Part shown: positions 8,337 to 16,592 of the stretch, piece after piece | How the letters are laid out: every line of letters begins with the position of its first letter | Position numbering within the stretch: the first letter of the stretch is position 1 | Source: Mixta intestinalis | GTDB lineage: Bacteria > Pseudomonadota > Gammaproteobacteria > Enterobacterales > Enterobacteriaceae | NCBI RefSeq assembly: GCF_009914055.1 | Contig: NZ_CP028271.1 | Span: forward strand, 4,216,001 to 4,280,000 | Direction of reading: 5' to 3' | Length of the DNA stretch: 64,000 bases | Program-made: the position numbers and the translations under genes | The notes under the pieces: generated by a model | The model's database searches: none | What the model was told of the DNA's origin: nothing | What the model saw: the letters and a program-made list of their open reading frames with translations, nothing else

Positions 8337-8364
8337 TTGCTATCTGAACAAATTCCCGTATAAT
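8337..8364 (+). promoter_or_regulatory. S10 operon promoter
   Basis: TTGCTA (8337-8342), a 16-bp spacer and a perfect TATAAT (8359-8364), followed by a GC-rich start region, form the only good promoter in the gap before rpsJ. The -10 and discriminator resemble the E. coli S10 promoter. The 170 bases between the prepilin peptidase start and this promoter show only an inverted repeat (8292-8299 with 8316-8323). Confidence 0.85.
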
Positions 8365-8369
8365 GCGCG

Positions 8370-8546
8370 GGCCTGCTGATATTGCGGGTGCGATTCGAGC
8401 AGAATCGCAGGCTGGTCGGATATCGCCCCGCCTGACAATACTCCCGATTGGGGAGTTATATGCTTAACGATTACACTCCCCCATCAATCGTAATGGGTGC
8501 GAGGAGTAATTCTTTTCGTTTATAAAATAATTGGAGCTCTGGTCTC
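8370..8546 (+). promoter_or_regulatory. S10 leader, L4-dependent attenuation and translation control region
   Basis: The roughly 175-base untranslated leader holds several inverted repeats, including one around CTCCCGATTGGGGAG. It ends in a GGGTGCGAGGAG / TTCTTTTCG stretch and a TTGGAGC ribosome binding site, as in E. coli. There, free L4 binds this RNA to stall transcription in a late hairpin and to block rpsJ translation. The function is inferred from conservation of position and sequence. Confidence 0.75.
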
Positions 8547-8858
8547 ATGCAGAACCAAAGAATCCGTATCCGTCTTAAAGCGTTTGATCATCGCCTGATC
8601 GATCAATCAACCGCGGAAATCGTTGAGACCGCCAAGCGCACTGGTGCGCAGGTGCGTGGTCCCATCCCGCTGCCGACCCGCAAAGAGCGCTTTACCGTTC
8701 TGATTTCTCCGCACGTTAACAAAGACGCGCGCGATCAGTACGAAATCCGCACTCACAAGCGTCTGGTTGACATCGTTGAGCCAACTGAAAAAACCGTTGA
8801 TGCTCTGATGCGTCTGGATCTGGCTGCCGGTGTAGACGTGCAGATCAGCCTGGGTTAA
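8547..8858 (+). CDS. rpsJ: 30S ribosomal protein S10 (NusE)
   Basis: S10 is a head protein of the 30S subunit. As NusE it pairs with NusB on boxA RNA for antitermination, and it links NusG to the leading ribosome. The 103-residue product ([19 protein letters not shown]) matches E. coli S10 in length. It is first in the 11-gene S10 operon, behind the L4-regulated leader. The boxA sites it should act on occur in the rRNA operon of this window. Confidence 0.99.
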
Positions 8859-8890
8859 TCAGGTCATCGAGCGATTGAGAGGTTGAAACA

Positions 8891-9520
8891 ATGATTGGTT
8901 TAGTCGGTAAAAAAGTGGGTATGACCCGCATCTTCACTGAAGACGGCGTATCTATCCCTGTAACCGTAATCGAAGTTGAAGCAAACCGTGTTACTCAGGT
9001 TAAAGGTCTGGACAGCGACGGCTACCGCGCAATCCAGGTAACCACCGGTACGAAAAAAGCGAACCGCGTGACCAAACCTGAAGCAGGTCATTTTGCTAAA
9101 GCTGGCGTAGAAGCTGGCCGTGGTCTGTGGGAATTCCGCACCGCTGAAGGTGAAGAATATACCGTAGGTCAGGACATCAGCGTTGAAATTTTCGCTGACG
9201 TTAAAAAAGTTGACGTGACTGGTACGTCCAAAGGTAAAGGTTTTGCCGGTACTGTTAAGCGCTGGAACTTCCGTACTCAGGATGCTACTCACGGTAACTC
9301 CTTGTCTCACCGCGTTCCGGGTTCTATCGGTCAGAACCAGACTCCGGGCAAAGTGTTCAAAGGCAAAAAAATGGCAGGTCAGCTGGGTAATGAGCGCGTA
9401 ACCGTTCAGAGCCTGGACGTAGTACGTGTTGACGCTGAGCGCAACCTGCTGCTGGTGAAAGGTGCTGTCCCGGGTGCAACCGGTAGCGACCTGATCGTTA
9501 AACCAGCTGTTAAGGCGTGA
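8891..9520 (+). CDS. rplC: 50S ribosomal protein L3
   Basis: L3 is an early 50S assembly protein whose central extension reaches close to the peptidyl transferase centre. The 209-residue product has the expected MIGLVGKKVGMTRIF start and the GSIGQNQTPGKVFKGKKMAG loop. The loop contains the Gln that PrmB methylates in E. coli. It lies 32 bases after rpsJ. Confidence 0.99.
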   Translation: MIGLVGKKVGMTRIFTEDGVSIPVTVIEVEANRVTQVKGLDSDGYRAIQVTTGTKKANRVTKPEAGHFAKAGVEAGRGLWEFRTAEGEEYTVGQDISVEIFADVKKVDVTGTSKGKGFAGTVKRWNFRTQDATHGNSLSHRVPGSIGQNQTPGKVFKGKKMAGQLGNERVTVQSLDVVRVDAERNLLLVKGAVPGATGSDLIVKPAVKA

Positions 9521-9531
9521 GGGGGCGAGGA

Positions 9532-10137
9532 ATGGAATTAGTAATGAAAGACGCGCAAAGCGCGCTGACTGTTTCCGAAACTACCTTCGGTCGTGATTTC
9601 AACGAAGCGCTGGTACATCAGGTTGTTGTTGCTTACGCAGCTGGTGCACGTCAGGGCACTCGTGCTCAGAAAACCCGTGCTGAAGTCACTGGTTCTGGTA
9701 AGAAACCGTGGCGCCAGAAAGGCACCGGCCGTGCGCGTTCAGGTTCTGTTAAGAGCCCGATCTGGCGTTCAGGTGGCGTGACCTTCGCTGCTAAGCCGCA
9801 GGACCACAGTCAAAAAGTTAACAAAAAGATGTACCGCGGCGCGCTGAAAAGCATTCTGTCCGAACTGGTACGTCAAGAACGTCTGATCGTTGTCGAGAAG
9901 TTCTCTGTAGAAGCACCGAAAACCAAGCTGCTGGTACAGAAACTGAAAGATATGGCGCTGGAAGACGTGCTGATCATCACCGGTGAACTGGATGAAAATC
10001 TGTTCCTGGCCGCTCGTAACCTGTACAAGGTTGACGTGCGTGATGCAGCGGGTATCGATCCGGTTAGCCTGATCGCCTTCGACAAAGTCGTTATGACTGC
10101 TGACGCAGTTAAGCAAGTTGAGGAGATGCTGGCATGA
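9532..10137 (+). CDS. rplD: 50S ribosomal protein L4, S10 operon autoregulator
   Basis: L4 binds 23S rRNA, lines the peptide exit tunnel and represses its own operon through the S10 leader. The start is set at ATG 9532 (MELVMKDAQSALTV), behind a GGGGCGAGG ribosome binding site, giving 201 residues as in E. coli. The open frame extends five codons further up, to a GTG overlapping the rplC stop, but that start has no suitable binding site. The tunnel loop KPWRQKGTGRARSGSVKSP is intact. Confidence 0.98.
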   Translation: MELVMKDAQSALTVSETTFGRDFNEALVHQVVVAYAAGARQGTRAQKTRAEVTGSGKKPWRQKGTGRARSGSVKSPIWRSGGVTFAAKPQDHSQKVNKKMYRGALKSILSELVRQERLIVVEKFSVEAPKTKLLVQKLKDMALEDVLIITGELDENLFLAARNLYKVDVRDAAGIDPVSLIAFDKVVMTADAVKQVEEMLA

Positions 10138-10436
10138 TCCGTGAAGAACGTCTGCTGAAAGTGCTGCGCGCGCCGCACGTTTCTGAAAAAGCGTCTACTG
10201 CGATGGAAAAAACCAACACCATCGTTCTCAAAGTTGCGAAAGACGCGTCCAAAGCAGAAATCAAAGCCGCTGTGCAGAAACTTTTCGAAGTTGAAGTCGA
10301 AGACGTAAACACCCTGATCGTTAAGGGTAAAGTTAAGCGTCATGGACAGCGTATTGGTCGTCGTAGCGACTGGAAGAAAGCTTACGTCACCCTGAAAGAA
10401 GGCCAGAATCTGGACTTCGTCGGCGGCGCAGAGTAA
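10134..10436 (+). CDS. rplW: 50S ribosomal protein L23
   Basis: L23 sits at the tunnel exit and is the docking site for trigger factor and the signal recognition particle. The 100-residue product matches E. coli. The Glu in HVSEKAS, which contacts trigger factor, is present. The ATG overlaps the rplD stop by four bases (ATGA), so the two are translationally coupled. Confidence 0.99.
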   Translation: MIREERLLKVLRAPHVSEKASTAMEKTNTIVLKVAKDASKAEIKAAVQKLFEVEVEDVNTLIVKGKVKRHGQRIGRRSDWKKAYVTLKEGQNLDFVGGAE

Positions 10437-10453
10437 GTCGGAGGAGAAGAACA

Positions 10454-11275
10454 ATGGCAATTGTTAAATGTAAACCGACATCTCCGGGTCGTCGCCACGT
10501 AGTTAAAGTGGTGAACCCAGAGCTGCACAAGGGCAAACCATTTGCTCCGCTGCTGGAAAAAAACAGCAAATCCGGTGGCCGTAACAACAATGGCCGCATC
10601 ACTACCCGTCACATCGGTGGTGGTCATAAGCAGGCTTACCGTCTGGTTGACTTCAAACGCAACAAAGATGGTATCCCGGCTGTTGTTGAACGTCTTGAGT
10701 ACGATCCGAACCGTTCCGCGAACATCGCGCTGGTTCTGTACAAAGACGGCGAGCGCCGTTATATCCTGGCCCCGAAAGGCCTGAAAGCTGGCGACCAGAT
10801 TCAGTCTGGCGTTGATGCTGCGATCAAAGCAGGTAACGCCCTGCCGATGCGTAACATCCCAGTTGGTTCCACCGTGCATAACGTAGAAATGAAACCAGGC
10901 AAAGGCGGTCAGATTGCTCGCTCTGCTGGTGCTTACGTGCAGATCGTTGCGCGTGAAGGTTCTTACGTGACCCTGCGTCTGCGTTCAGGCGAAATGCGTA
11001 AAGTCGAAGCTGACTGCCGCGCAACCCTGGGCGAAGTTGGTAACGCTGAGCATATGCTGCGCGTTCTGGGTAAAGCAGGTGCTGCCCGCTGGCGTGGTGT
11101 TCGTCCGACCGTTCGCGGTACTGCGATGAACCCAGTAGATCACCCGCACGGTGGTGGTGAAGGTCGTAACTTTGGTAAGCACCCGGTAACCCCGTGGGGC
11201 GTACAGACCAAAGGTAAGAAGACCCGTAGCAACAAGCGTACCGATAAATTTATCGTACGTCGCCGTAGCAAATAA
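10454..11275 (+). CDS. rplB: 50S ribosomal protein L2
   Basis: L2 is a highly conserved 23S rRNA binding protein near the peptidyl transferase centre, needed for subunit joining. The 273-residue product has the usual MAIVKCKPTSPGRRHVVKV start and the universal NPVDHPHGGGEGR loop with its essential histidine. It follows rplW by 17 bases with a GGAGGAGAA ribosome binding site. Confidence 0.99.
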   Translation: MAIVKCKPTSPGRRHVVKVVNPELHKGKPFAPLLEKNSKSGGRNNNGRITTRHIGGGHKQAYRLVDFKRNKDGIPAVVERLEYDPNRSANIALVLYKDGERRYILAPKGLKAGDQIQSGVDAAIKAGNALPMRNIPVGSTVHNVEMKPGKGGQIARSAGAYVQIVAREGSYVTLRLRSGEMRKVEADCRATLGEVGNAEHMLRVLGKAGAARWRGVRPTVRGTAMNPVDHPHGGGEGRNFGKHPVTPWGVQTKGKKTRSNKRTDKFIVRRRSK

Positions 11276-11291
11276 TATTAGAGGATAAGCC

Positions 11292-11570
11292 ATGCCACGT
11301 TCTCTCAAGAAAGGTCCTTTTATTGACCTGCACTTGCTGAAGAAGGTAGAGAAAGCGGTGGAAAGCGGTGACAAGAAGCCCCTGCGCACTTGGTCCCGTC
11401 GTTCAACGATCTTTCCAAATATGATCGGTTTGACCATCGCTGTCCATAATGGTCGTCAGCACGTACCTGTCTTTGTTTCCGACGAAATGGTTGGTCACAA
11501 GCTGGGTGAATTCGCGCCGACTCGTACTTATCGCGGTCACGCGGCTGATAAAAAAGCCAAGAAACGCTAA
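11292..11570 (+). CDS. rpsS: 30S ribosomal protein S19
   Basis: S19 is a 30S head protein that forms a complex with S13 and takes part in bridges to the 50S subunit. The 92-residue product (MPRSLKKGPFIDLHLLKKVE) has the family length and the FVSDEMVGHKLGEFAPTRTY core. The rplV gene follows 14 bases later. Confidence 0.99.
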   Translation: MPRSLKKGPFIDLHLLKKVEKAVESGDKKPLRTWSRRSTIFPNMIGLTIAVHNGRQHVPVFVSDEMVGHKLGEFAPTRTYRGHAADKKAKKR

Positions 11571-11584
11571 GGCAGGAGGAAGAG

Positions 11585-11917
11585 ATGGAAACTATTGCTC
11601 AACATCGCCACGCTCGTTCTTCTGCTCAAAAGGTTCGCCTGGTGGCTGACCTGATTCGCGGTAAGAAAGTGTCGCAGGCTCTGGACATCCTGACCTACAC
11701 CAACAAAAAAGCTGCTGTACTGGTCAAGAAGGTCCTGGAATCTGCCATTGCTAACGCCGAACACAACGATGGCGCTGACATCGACGATCTGAAAGTCGCG
11801 AAAATCTTCGTCGACGAAGGCCCAAGCATGAAGCGCATTATGCCGCGTGCGAAAGGTCGTGCAGATCGCATCCTGAAGCGCACCAGCCACATTACTGTGG
11901 TTGTGTCCGATCGCTGA
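11585..11917 (+). CDS. rplV: 50S ribosomal protein L22
   Basis: L22 spans the 50S subunit, and its beta hairpin forms part of the exit tunnel constriction with L4. The 110-residue product is standard. The hairpin segment MKRIMPRAKGRADRILKRTS is intact, with no deletion of the type linked to erythromycin resistance. It is preceded by an AGGAGGA ribosome binding site. Confidence 0.99.
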   Translation: METIAQHRHARSSAQKVRLVADLIRGKKVSQALDILTYTNKKAAVLVKKVLESAIANAEHNDGADIDDLKVAKIFVDEGPSMKRIMPRAKGRADRILKRTSHITVVVSDR

Positions 11918-11934
11918 GACTCTGGAGACTAGCA

Positions 11935-12636
11935 ATGGGTCAGAAAGTACATCCTAATGGTATTCGACTGGGTATTGTTAAACCCTGGAACTCTACCTGG
12001 TTCGCTAATACCAAAGAATTCGCTGACAACCTGGACAGCGATTTTAAAGTGCGTCAGTTCCTGACTAAAGAACTGGCTAAAGCGTCTGTATCGCGCATCG
12101 TTATCGAACGTCCGGCGAAAAGCATTCGTGTGACCATTCACACCGCTCGTCCTGGTATCGTTATCGGTAAGAAAGGCGAAGACGTAGAAAAACTGCGTAC
12201 GGTCGTAGCGAATATCGCTGGCGTACCGGCACAGATCAATATCGCTGAAGTCCGTAAACCGGAACTGGACGCGAAATTGGTTGCTGACAGCATCACTTCT
12301 CAGCTGGAACGTCGCGTTATGTTCCGTCGTGCGATGAAGCGTGCTGTACAGAACGCAATGCGTCTGGGCGCGAAAGGTATCAAAGTTGAAGTTAGTGGCC
12401 GTCTGGGCGGCGCAGAAATCGCACGTACCGAATGGTACCGCGAAGGTCGCGTGCCGTTGCACACTCTGCGTGCTGACATTGACTACAACACCTCAGAAGC
12501 GCACACCACTTATGGTGTAATCGGCGTTAAGGTATGGATCTTCAAAGGTGAGATCCTGGGTGGTATGGCTGCTGTTGAACAACCGGAAAAACCGGCTGCT
12601 CAACCGAAAAAGCAGCAGCGTAAAGGCCGTAAGTAA
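11935..12636 (+). CDS. rpsC: 30S ribosomal protein S3
   Basis: S3 forms part of the mRNA entry channel and has helicase-like activity with S4 and S5. The 233-residue product starts MGQKVHPNGIRLGI, carries a type II KH domain with the GKKGEDVEKLR loop, and ends in a basic tail (KKQQRKGRK). It lies 18 bases after rplV in the S10 operon. Confidence 0.99.
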   Translation: MGQKVHPNGIRLGIVKPWNSTWFANTKEFADNLDSDFKVRQFLTKELAKASVSRIVIERPAKSIRVTIHTARPGIVIGKKGEDVEKLRTVVANIAGVPAQINIAEVRKPELDAKLVADSITSQLERRVMFRRAMKRAVQNAMRLGAKGIKVEVSGRLGGAEIARTEWYREGRVPLHTLRADIDYNTSEAHTTYGVIGVKVWIFKGEILGGMAAVEQPEKPAAQPKKQQRKGRK

Positions 12637-12648
12637 GGAGAGTCGCTG

Positions 12649-13059
12649 ATGTTACAACCAAAGCGTACAAAATTCCGTAAAGTGCACAAAGGCCGCAACC
12701 GTGGTCTGGCTGCCGGTACGGATGTGAGCTTCGGTACTTTCGGTCTGAAAGCTGTTGGCCGTGGTCGTCTGACTGCTCGTCAGATCGAAGCAGCACGTCG
12801 TGCTATGACCCGTGCAGTTAAGCGTCAAGGTAAGATCTGGATCCGTGTATTCCCGGACAAACCGATCACCGAGAAGCCGCTGGAAGTGCGTATGGGTAAA
12901 GGTAAAGGTAACGTGGAGTATTGGGTTGCCTTAATCCAGCCGGGTAAAGTCCTGTATGAAATGGACGGTGTACCGGAGGAGCTGGCCCGTGAAGCATTCA
13001 AGCTGGCAGCAGCAAAACTGCCTATCAAAACCACCTTTGTTACTAAGACGGTGATGTAA
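12649..13059 (+). CDS. rplP: 50S ribosomal protein L16
   Basis: L16 is a late 50S assembly protein near the A-site tRNA. The 136-residue product (MLQPKRTKFRKVHKGRNRG) matches E. coli. Arg81, the residue hydroxylated by RoxA in E. coli, falls in the conserved KPLEVRMGKGKG region. Its stop overlaps the rpmC ATG (TAATG), indicating coupling. Confidence 0.99.
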   Translation: MLQPKRTKFRKVHKGRNRGLAAGTDVSFGTFGLKAVGRGRLTARQIEAARRAMTRAVKRQGKIWIRVFPDKPITEKPLEVRMGKGKGNVEYWVALIQPGKVLYEMDGVPEELAREAFKLAAAKLPIKTTFVTKTVM

Positions 13060-13250
13060 TGAAAGCAAAAGAGCTGCGTGAAAAAAGCATTGAAGAGCTG
13101 AACACTGAGCTGCTGAACCTGCTGCGTGAACAGTTTAACCTGCGCATGCAGGCAGCATCTGGCCAGCTGCAGCAGACCCATCTGCTGAAAAATGTGCGCC
13201 GTGATGTTGCACGCGTTAAAACTTTACTGAATGAGAAGGCGGGTGCGTAA
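13059..13250 (+). CDS. rpmC: 50S ribosomal protein L29
   Basis: L29 is a small helical protein next to L23 at the tunnel exit. The 63-residue product (MKAKELREKSIEELNTELLN) has the family length. It overlaps rplP at its start and rpsQ at its stop by one base each. Confidence 0.99.
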   Translation: MKAKELREKSIEELNTELLNLLREQFNLRMQAASGQLQQTHLLKNVRRDVARVKTLLNEKAGA

Positions 13251-13504
13251 TGACCGATAAAATTCGTACTCTGCAAGGTCGTGTTGTTAGTGATAAAATG
13301 CAGAAATCTGCAGTTGTTGCTATCGAACGTTTCGTGAAACACCCGATCTACGGTAAATTCATTAAGCGTACGACTAAGCTGCACATCCATGACGAGAACA
13401 ACGAATGCGGTATCGGCGACGTGGTGGAAATCCGCGAATGCCGTCCGCTTTCCAAGACTAAGTCCTGGACGCTGGTTCGCGTTGTAGAGAAAGCGGTTCT
13501 GTAA
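13250..13504 (+). CDS. rpsQ: 30S ribosomal protein S17
   Basis: S17 is a primary 16S rRNA binding protein of the 30S body, with an OB fold. The 84-residue product (MTDKIRTLQGRVVSDKMQKS) matches the enterobacterial protein. It is the last gene of the S10 operon and is followed by a strong terminator. Confidence 0.99.
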   Translation: MTDKIRTLQGRVVSDKMQKSAVVAIERFVKHPIYGKFIKRTTKLHIHDENNECGIGDVVEIRECRPLSKTKSWTLVRVVEKAVL

Positions 13505-13530
13505 TAGAATTCCCTTTCTTAAAAAATAAG

Positions 13531-13561
13531 ATAAACGGCTCGAAAGAGCCGTTTATTTTTT
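13531..13561 (+). terminator. S10 operon terminator
   Basis: An 11-bp perfect stem (ATAAACGGCTC / GAGCCGTTTAT) with a GAAA tetraloop runs directly into a T tract, 27 bases after rpsQ. The spc promoter begins immediately behind it. Confidence 0.93.
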
Positions 13562-13582
13562 CTACCCATCTGAGAGAACCGG

Positions 13583-13591
13583 TGTTATAAT
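13583..13591 (+). promoter_or_regulatory. spc operon promoter (extended -10)
   Basis: A perfect TATAAT (13586-13591) is preceded by TG one base upstream (TGTTATAAT), an extended -10 element. No good -35 hexamer is found at the usual distance, where TACCCA stands. The 81-base leader to rplN follows. Confidence 0.85.
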
Positions 13592-13672
13592 GCCGCGCCC
13601 TCAATTATGGGGCTTTCTAACGACCTGCAGTTTGGGTCCCGAAGTAGTAGTTGACATTAGCGGAGCACTAAA

Positions 13673-14044
13673 ATGATCCAAGAACAGACTATGCTGAACG
13701 TCGCCGACAACTCCGGTGCACGTCGCGTAATGTGTATCAAGGTTCTGGGTGGCTCGCACCGTCGCTACGCAGGCGTAGGCGACATCATCAAAGTTACCAT
13801 CAAGGAAGCAATTCCGCGTGGTAAAGTGAAAAAAGGTGATGTGCTTAAGGCGGTAGTGGTGCGCACCAGGAAGGGTGTTCGTCGCCCTGACGGTTCTGTC
13901 ATTCGCTTCGATGGTAATGCATGCGTTATTCTGAACAATAACAGCGAGCAGCCAATCGGAACGCGTATTTTTGGGCCGGTAACTCGTGAACTTCGTAATG
14001 AAAAGTTCATGAAAATTATCTCCCTGGCACCAGAAGTACTCTAA
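13673..14044 (+). CDS. rplN: 50S ribosomal protein L14
   Basis: L14 lies at the subunit interface and is the site where the silencing factor RsfS binds. The 123-residue product (MIQEQTMLNVADNSGARRVM) is standard. It is the first gene of the spc operon. In E. coli rplN and rplX escape direct S8 translational control, which acts from rplE onward. Confidence 0.99.
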   Translation: MIQEQTMLNVADNSGARRVMCIKVLGGSHRRYAGVGDIIKVTIKEAIPRGKVKKGDVLKAVVVRTRKGVRRPDGSVIRFDGNACVILNNNSEQPIGTRIFGPVTRELRNEKFMKIISLAPEVL

Positions 14045-14054
14045 GGAGCGAAGA

Positions 14055-14369
14055 ATGGCAGCGAAAATCCGTCGTAATGACGAAGTTATCGTGCTGACCG
14101 GTAAAGATAAAGGTAAGCGCGGTAAAGTAAAAAATGTCCTGTCTTCTGGCAAGGTCATTGTTGAAGGTATCAACCTGGTGAAAAAACATCAGAAGCCGGT
14201 TCCGGCTCTGAATCAACCAGGTGGCATCGTTGAAAAAGAAGCTGCAATTCAGGTTTCTAACGTTGCAATCTTCAATGCGGCTACCGGTAAGGCTGACCGT
14301 GTAGGCTTTAGATTCGAAGACGGCAAAAAAGTCCGTTTCTTCAAGTCTAACAGCGAAACTATCAAGTAA
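14055..14369 (+). CDS. rplX: 50S ribosomal protein L24
   Basis: L24 is an assembly-initiating protein binding the 5' end of 23S rRNA. The 104-residue product begins MAAKIRRNDEVIVLTGKDKGKRGKV, a KOW motif. It follows rplN by 10 bases with an AAGGAG ribosome binding site. Confidence 0.99.
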   Translation: MAAKIRRNDEVIVLTGKDKGKRGKVKNVLSSGKVIVEGINLVKKHQKPVPALNQPGGIVEKEAAIQVSNVAIFNAATGKADRVGFRFEDGKKVRFFKSNSETIK

Positions 14370-14410
14370 TTTGGAGTAGTACGATGGCGAAACTGCATGA
14401 TTACTACAAA
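14370..14410 (+). promoter_or_regulatory. Probable S8 translational operator at the rplE start
   Basis: The rplX-rplE junction and first rplE codons (TTTGGAGTAGTACGATGGCG onward) match the position of the E. coli spc mRNA site that mimics the S8 binding site in 16S rRNA. Free S8 there blocks rplE and the genes after it. The call rests on conservation of sequence and position. Confidence 0.6.
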
Positions 14411-14923
14411 GACGAAGTAGTTAAAAAACTCATGACTGAGTTTGGCTACAATTCTGTCATGCAAGTCCCTCGGGTCGAGAAGATCACCCTGAATATGGGT
14501 GTTGGTGAAGCGATCGCTGACAAAAAGCTGCTGGATAACGCAGTAGCAGACCTGGCAGCAATCTCCGGTCAAAAACCGCTGGTCACCAAAGCACGCAAAT
14601 CAGTTGCAGGCTTCAAAATCCGTCAGGGCTATCCGATCGGCTGTAAAGTAACCCTGCGTGGCGAACGCATGTGGGAGTTCTTTGAGCGTCTGGTCACTAT
14701 TGCTGTACCGCGTATTCGTGACTTCCGCGGCCTGTCCGCTAAGTCTTTCGATGGTCGTGGTAACTACAGCATGGGCGTCCGTGAGCAGATCATCTTCCCA
14801 GAAATCGACTATGACAAAGTCGATCGCGTTCGTGGTTTGGATATCACCATTACCACTACTGCGAAATCTGATGATGAAGGCCGTGCTCTGCTGGCTGCCT
14901 TTGACTTCCCGTTCCGCAAGTAA
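14384..14923 (+). CDS. rplE: 50S ribosomal protein L5
   Basis: L5 binds 5S rRNA and helps dock it into the central protuberance, contacting P-site tRNA. The 179-residue product (MAKLHDYYKDEVVKKLMTEF) has the expected length and ends with the FDFPFRK tail. Its start region is the likely S8 feedback target. Confidence 0.99.
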   Translation: MAKLHDYYKDEVVKKLMTEFGYNSVMQVPRVEKITLNMGVGEAIADKKLLDNAVADLAAISGQKPLVTKARKSVAGFKIRQGYPIGCKVTLRGERMWEFFERLVTIAVPRIRDFRGLSAKSFDGRGNYSMGVREQIIFPEIDYDKVDRVRGLDITITTTAKSDDEGRALLAAFDFPFRK

Positions 14924-14937
14924 GGTGGGGTTACTTA

Positions 14938-15243
14938 ATGGCTAAGCAATCAATGAAAGCACGCGAAGTCAAGCGTGAGAAATTAGCAGACAAATTCTTC
15001 GCGAAACGCGCTGAACTGAAAGCGATCATTTCTGATGTGAACGCCTCCGACGAAGATCGTTGGAACGCTGTTCTCAAGCTGCAGAGTCTGCCGCGTGATT
15101 CCAGCCCGTCTCGTCAGCGTAACCGCTGCCGTCAAACAGGTCGTCCGCATGGTTTCCTGCGGAAGTTCGGGTTGAGCCGTATCAAGGTCCGTGAAGCCGC
15201 CATGCGCGGTGAAATTCCGGGTCTGAAAAAGGCTAGCTGGTAA
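14938..15243 (+). CDS. rpsN: 30S ribosomal protein S14
   Basis: S14 is a late-assembling 30S head protein. The 101-residue product is the long, zinc-independent (C-minus) form: the CXXC pairs of the short form are absent, with only one Cys in RNRCRQTGRPHG. It follows rplE by 14 bases. Confidence 0.99.
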   Translation: MAKQSMKAREVKREKLADKFFAKRAELKAIISDVNASDEDRWNAVLKLQSLPRDSSPSRQRNRCRQTGRPHGFLRKFGLSRIKVREAAMRGEIPGLKKASW

Positions 15244-15276
15244 TTGTCACCAATTGAATCACGGGAGTAAAGACAG

Positions 15277-15669
15277 ATGAGCATGCAAGATCCGATCGCG
15301 GATATGCTGACCCGTATCCGTAACGGTCAGGCCGCGAACAAAGTTGCGGTCACCATGCCTTCCTCCAAGCTGAAAGTGGCAATCGCCAACGTGCTGAAGG
15401 AAGAAGGTTATATTGAAGATTTCAAAATCGAAGGCGACATCAAGCCGGAACTGGAACTGACTCTTAAGTATTTCCAGGGTAAAGCTGTGGTAGAAAGCAT
15501 TCAACGTGTTAGCCGTCCAGGCCTGCGCATCTATAAGAAAAAAGATGAGCTGCCGAAGGTAATGGCTGGACTGGGTATTGCTGTTGTTTCTACCTCTAAA
15601 GGTGTTATGACTGATCGTGCAGCGCGCCAGGCTGGTCTTGGTGGCGAAATTATCTGCTACGTAGCTTAA
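15277..15669 (+). CDS. rpsH: 30S ribosomal protein S8, spc operon autoregulator
   Basis: S8 binds helix 21 of 16S rRNA in the central domain and represses spc operon translation when in excess. The 130-residue product (MSMQDPIADMLTRIRNGQAA) ends with the conserved STSKGVMTDRAARQAGLGGE region. A CGGGAG ribosome binding site precedes the ATG. Confidence 0.99.
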   Translation: MSMQDPIADMLTRIRNGQAANKVAVTMPSSKLKVAIANVLKEEGYIEDFKIEGDIKPELELTLKYFQGKAVVESIQRVSRPGLRIYKKKDELPKVMAGLGIAVVSTSKGVMTDRAARQAGLGGEIICYVA

Positions 15670-15681
15670 TCGGAGGAAAAA

Positions 15682-16215
15682 ATGTCTCGTGTTGCTAAAG
15701 CACCTGTCGTTGTTCCTGCCGGCGTAGAGGTAAAACTCAACGGTCAGGTAATTTCGATTAAAGGTAAAAACGGCGAGCTGACTCGTACTATCAATAATGC
15801 TGTTGAAGTTAAGCAGGCTGACAACACACTGACTTTCGCTCCGCGCGAAGGTTTCGTTGATGGCTGGGCGCAGGCGGGTACTACTCGCGCGCTGCTGAAC
15901 GCAATGGTTATCGGTGTTACCGAAGGCTTCACTAAGAAGCTGCAGCTGGTTGGTGTAGGTTATCGTGCAGCCGTTAAAGGCAATGTCGTGAATCTGTCTC
16001 TGGGCTTTTCTCACCCGGTAGATCACGTACTGCCTGCGGGCATCACTGCAGAATGTCCGACTCAGACTGAAATCGTACTGAAAGGTGCTGATAAACAGCT
16101 GATCGGCCAGGTTGCGGCTGACCTGCGCGCCTACCGTCGTCCTGAGCCTTATAAAGGCAAGGGTGTTCGTTACGCCGACGAAGTCGTGCGTACCAAAGAG
16201 GCTAAGAAGAAGTAA
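15682..16215 (+). CDS. rplF: 50S ribosomal protein L6
   Basis: L6 lies near the sarcin-ricin loop and the factor binding site of the 50S subunit. The 177-residue product (MSRVAKAPVVVPAGVEVKLN) has two repeated RNA-binding domains and the PEPYKGKGVRY motif. It follows rpsH by 12 bases, with a CGGAGG ribosome binding site. Confidence 0.99.
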   Translation: MSRVAKAPVVVPAGVEVKLNGQVISIKGKNGELTRTINNAVEVKQADNTLTFAPREGFVDGWAQAGTTRALLNAMVIGVTEGFTKKLQLVGVGYRAAVKGNVVNLSLGFSHPVDHVLPAGITAECPTQTEIVLKGADKQLIGQVAADLRAYRRPEPYKGKGVRYADEVVRTKEAKKK

Positions 16216-16224
16216 GGTAACACT

Positions 16225-16578
16225 ATGGATAAGAAATCTGCTCGTATCCGTCGTGCGACCCGCGCACGTCGCAAGATCAAAGAGCTGGGTGCTACTCGCC
16301 TGGTGGTACATCGTACCCCGCGTCACATTTACGCACAGGTCATCGCCCCGAATGGCTCTGAAGTTCTGGTTGCTGCTTCTACTGTAGAAAAAGCTATCTC
16401 TGAACAACTGAAGTACACCGGCAACAAAGACGCTGCGTCTGCTGTAGGTAAAGCTATCGCTGAGCGCGCGCTGGAAAAAGGCATCAAAGACGTTGCTTTC
16501 GACCGTTCCGGTTTCCAATATCATGGTCGCGTCCAGGCACTGGCAGAAGCTGCCCGTGAAGCTGGCCTTCAGTTCTAA
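16225..16578 (+). CDS. rplR: 50S ribosomal protein L18
   Basis: L18 binds 5S rRNA and, with L5, carries it into the 50S subunit. The 117-residue product (MDKKSARIRRATRARRKIKE) has the basic N-terminal tail and the FDRSGFQYHGRVQALAEAAR signature. It lies 9 bases after rplF. Confidence 0.99.
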   Translation: MDKKSARIRRATRARRKIKELGATRLVVHRTPRHIYAQVIAPNGSEVLVAASTVEKAISEQLKYTGNKDAASAVGKAIAERALEKGIKDVAFDRSGFQYHGRVQALAEAAREAGLQF

Positions 16579-16592
16579 GGTAGAGGTCTAAG

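Noticed and set aside
15259..16524. A 421-codon open frame on the minus strand across rpsH-rplF-rplR.
   Set aside because: It lies antisense to three certain ribosomal protein genes with strong codon bias, which often leaves long antisense frames. It shows no known domain.
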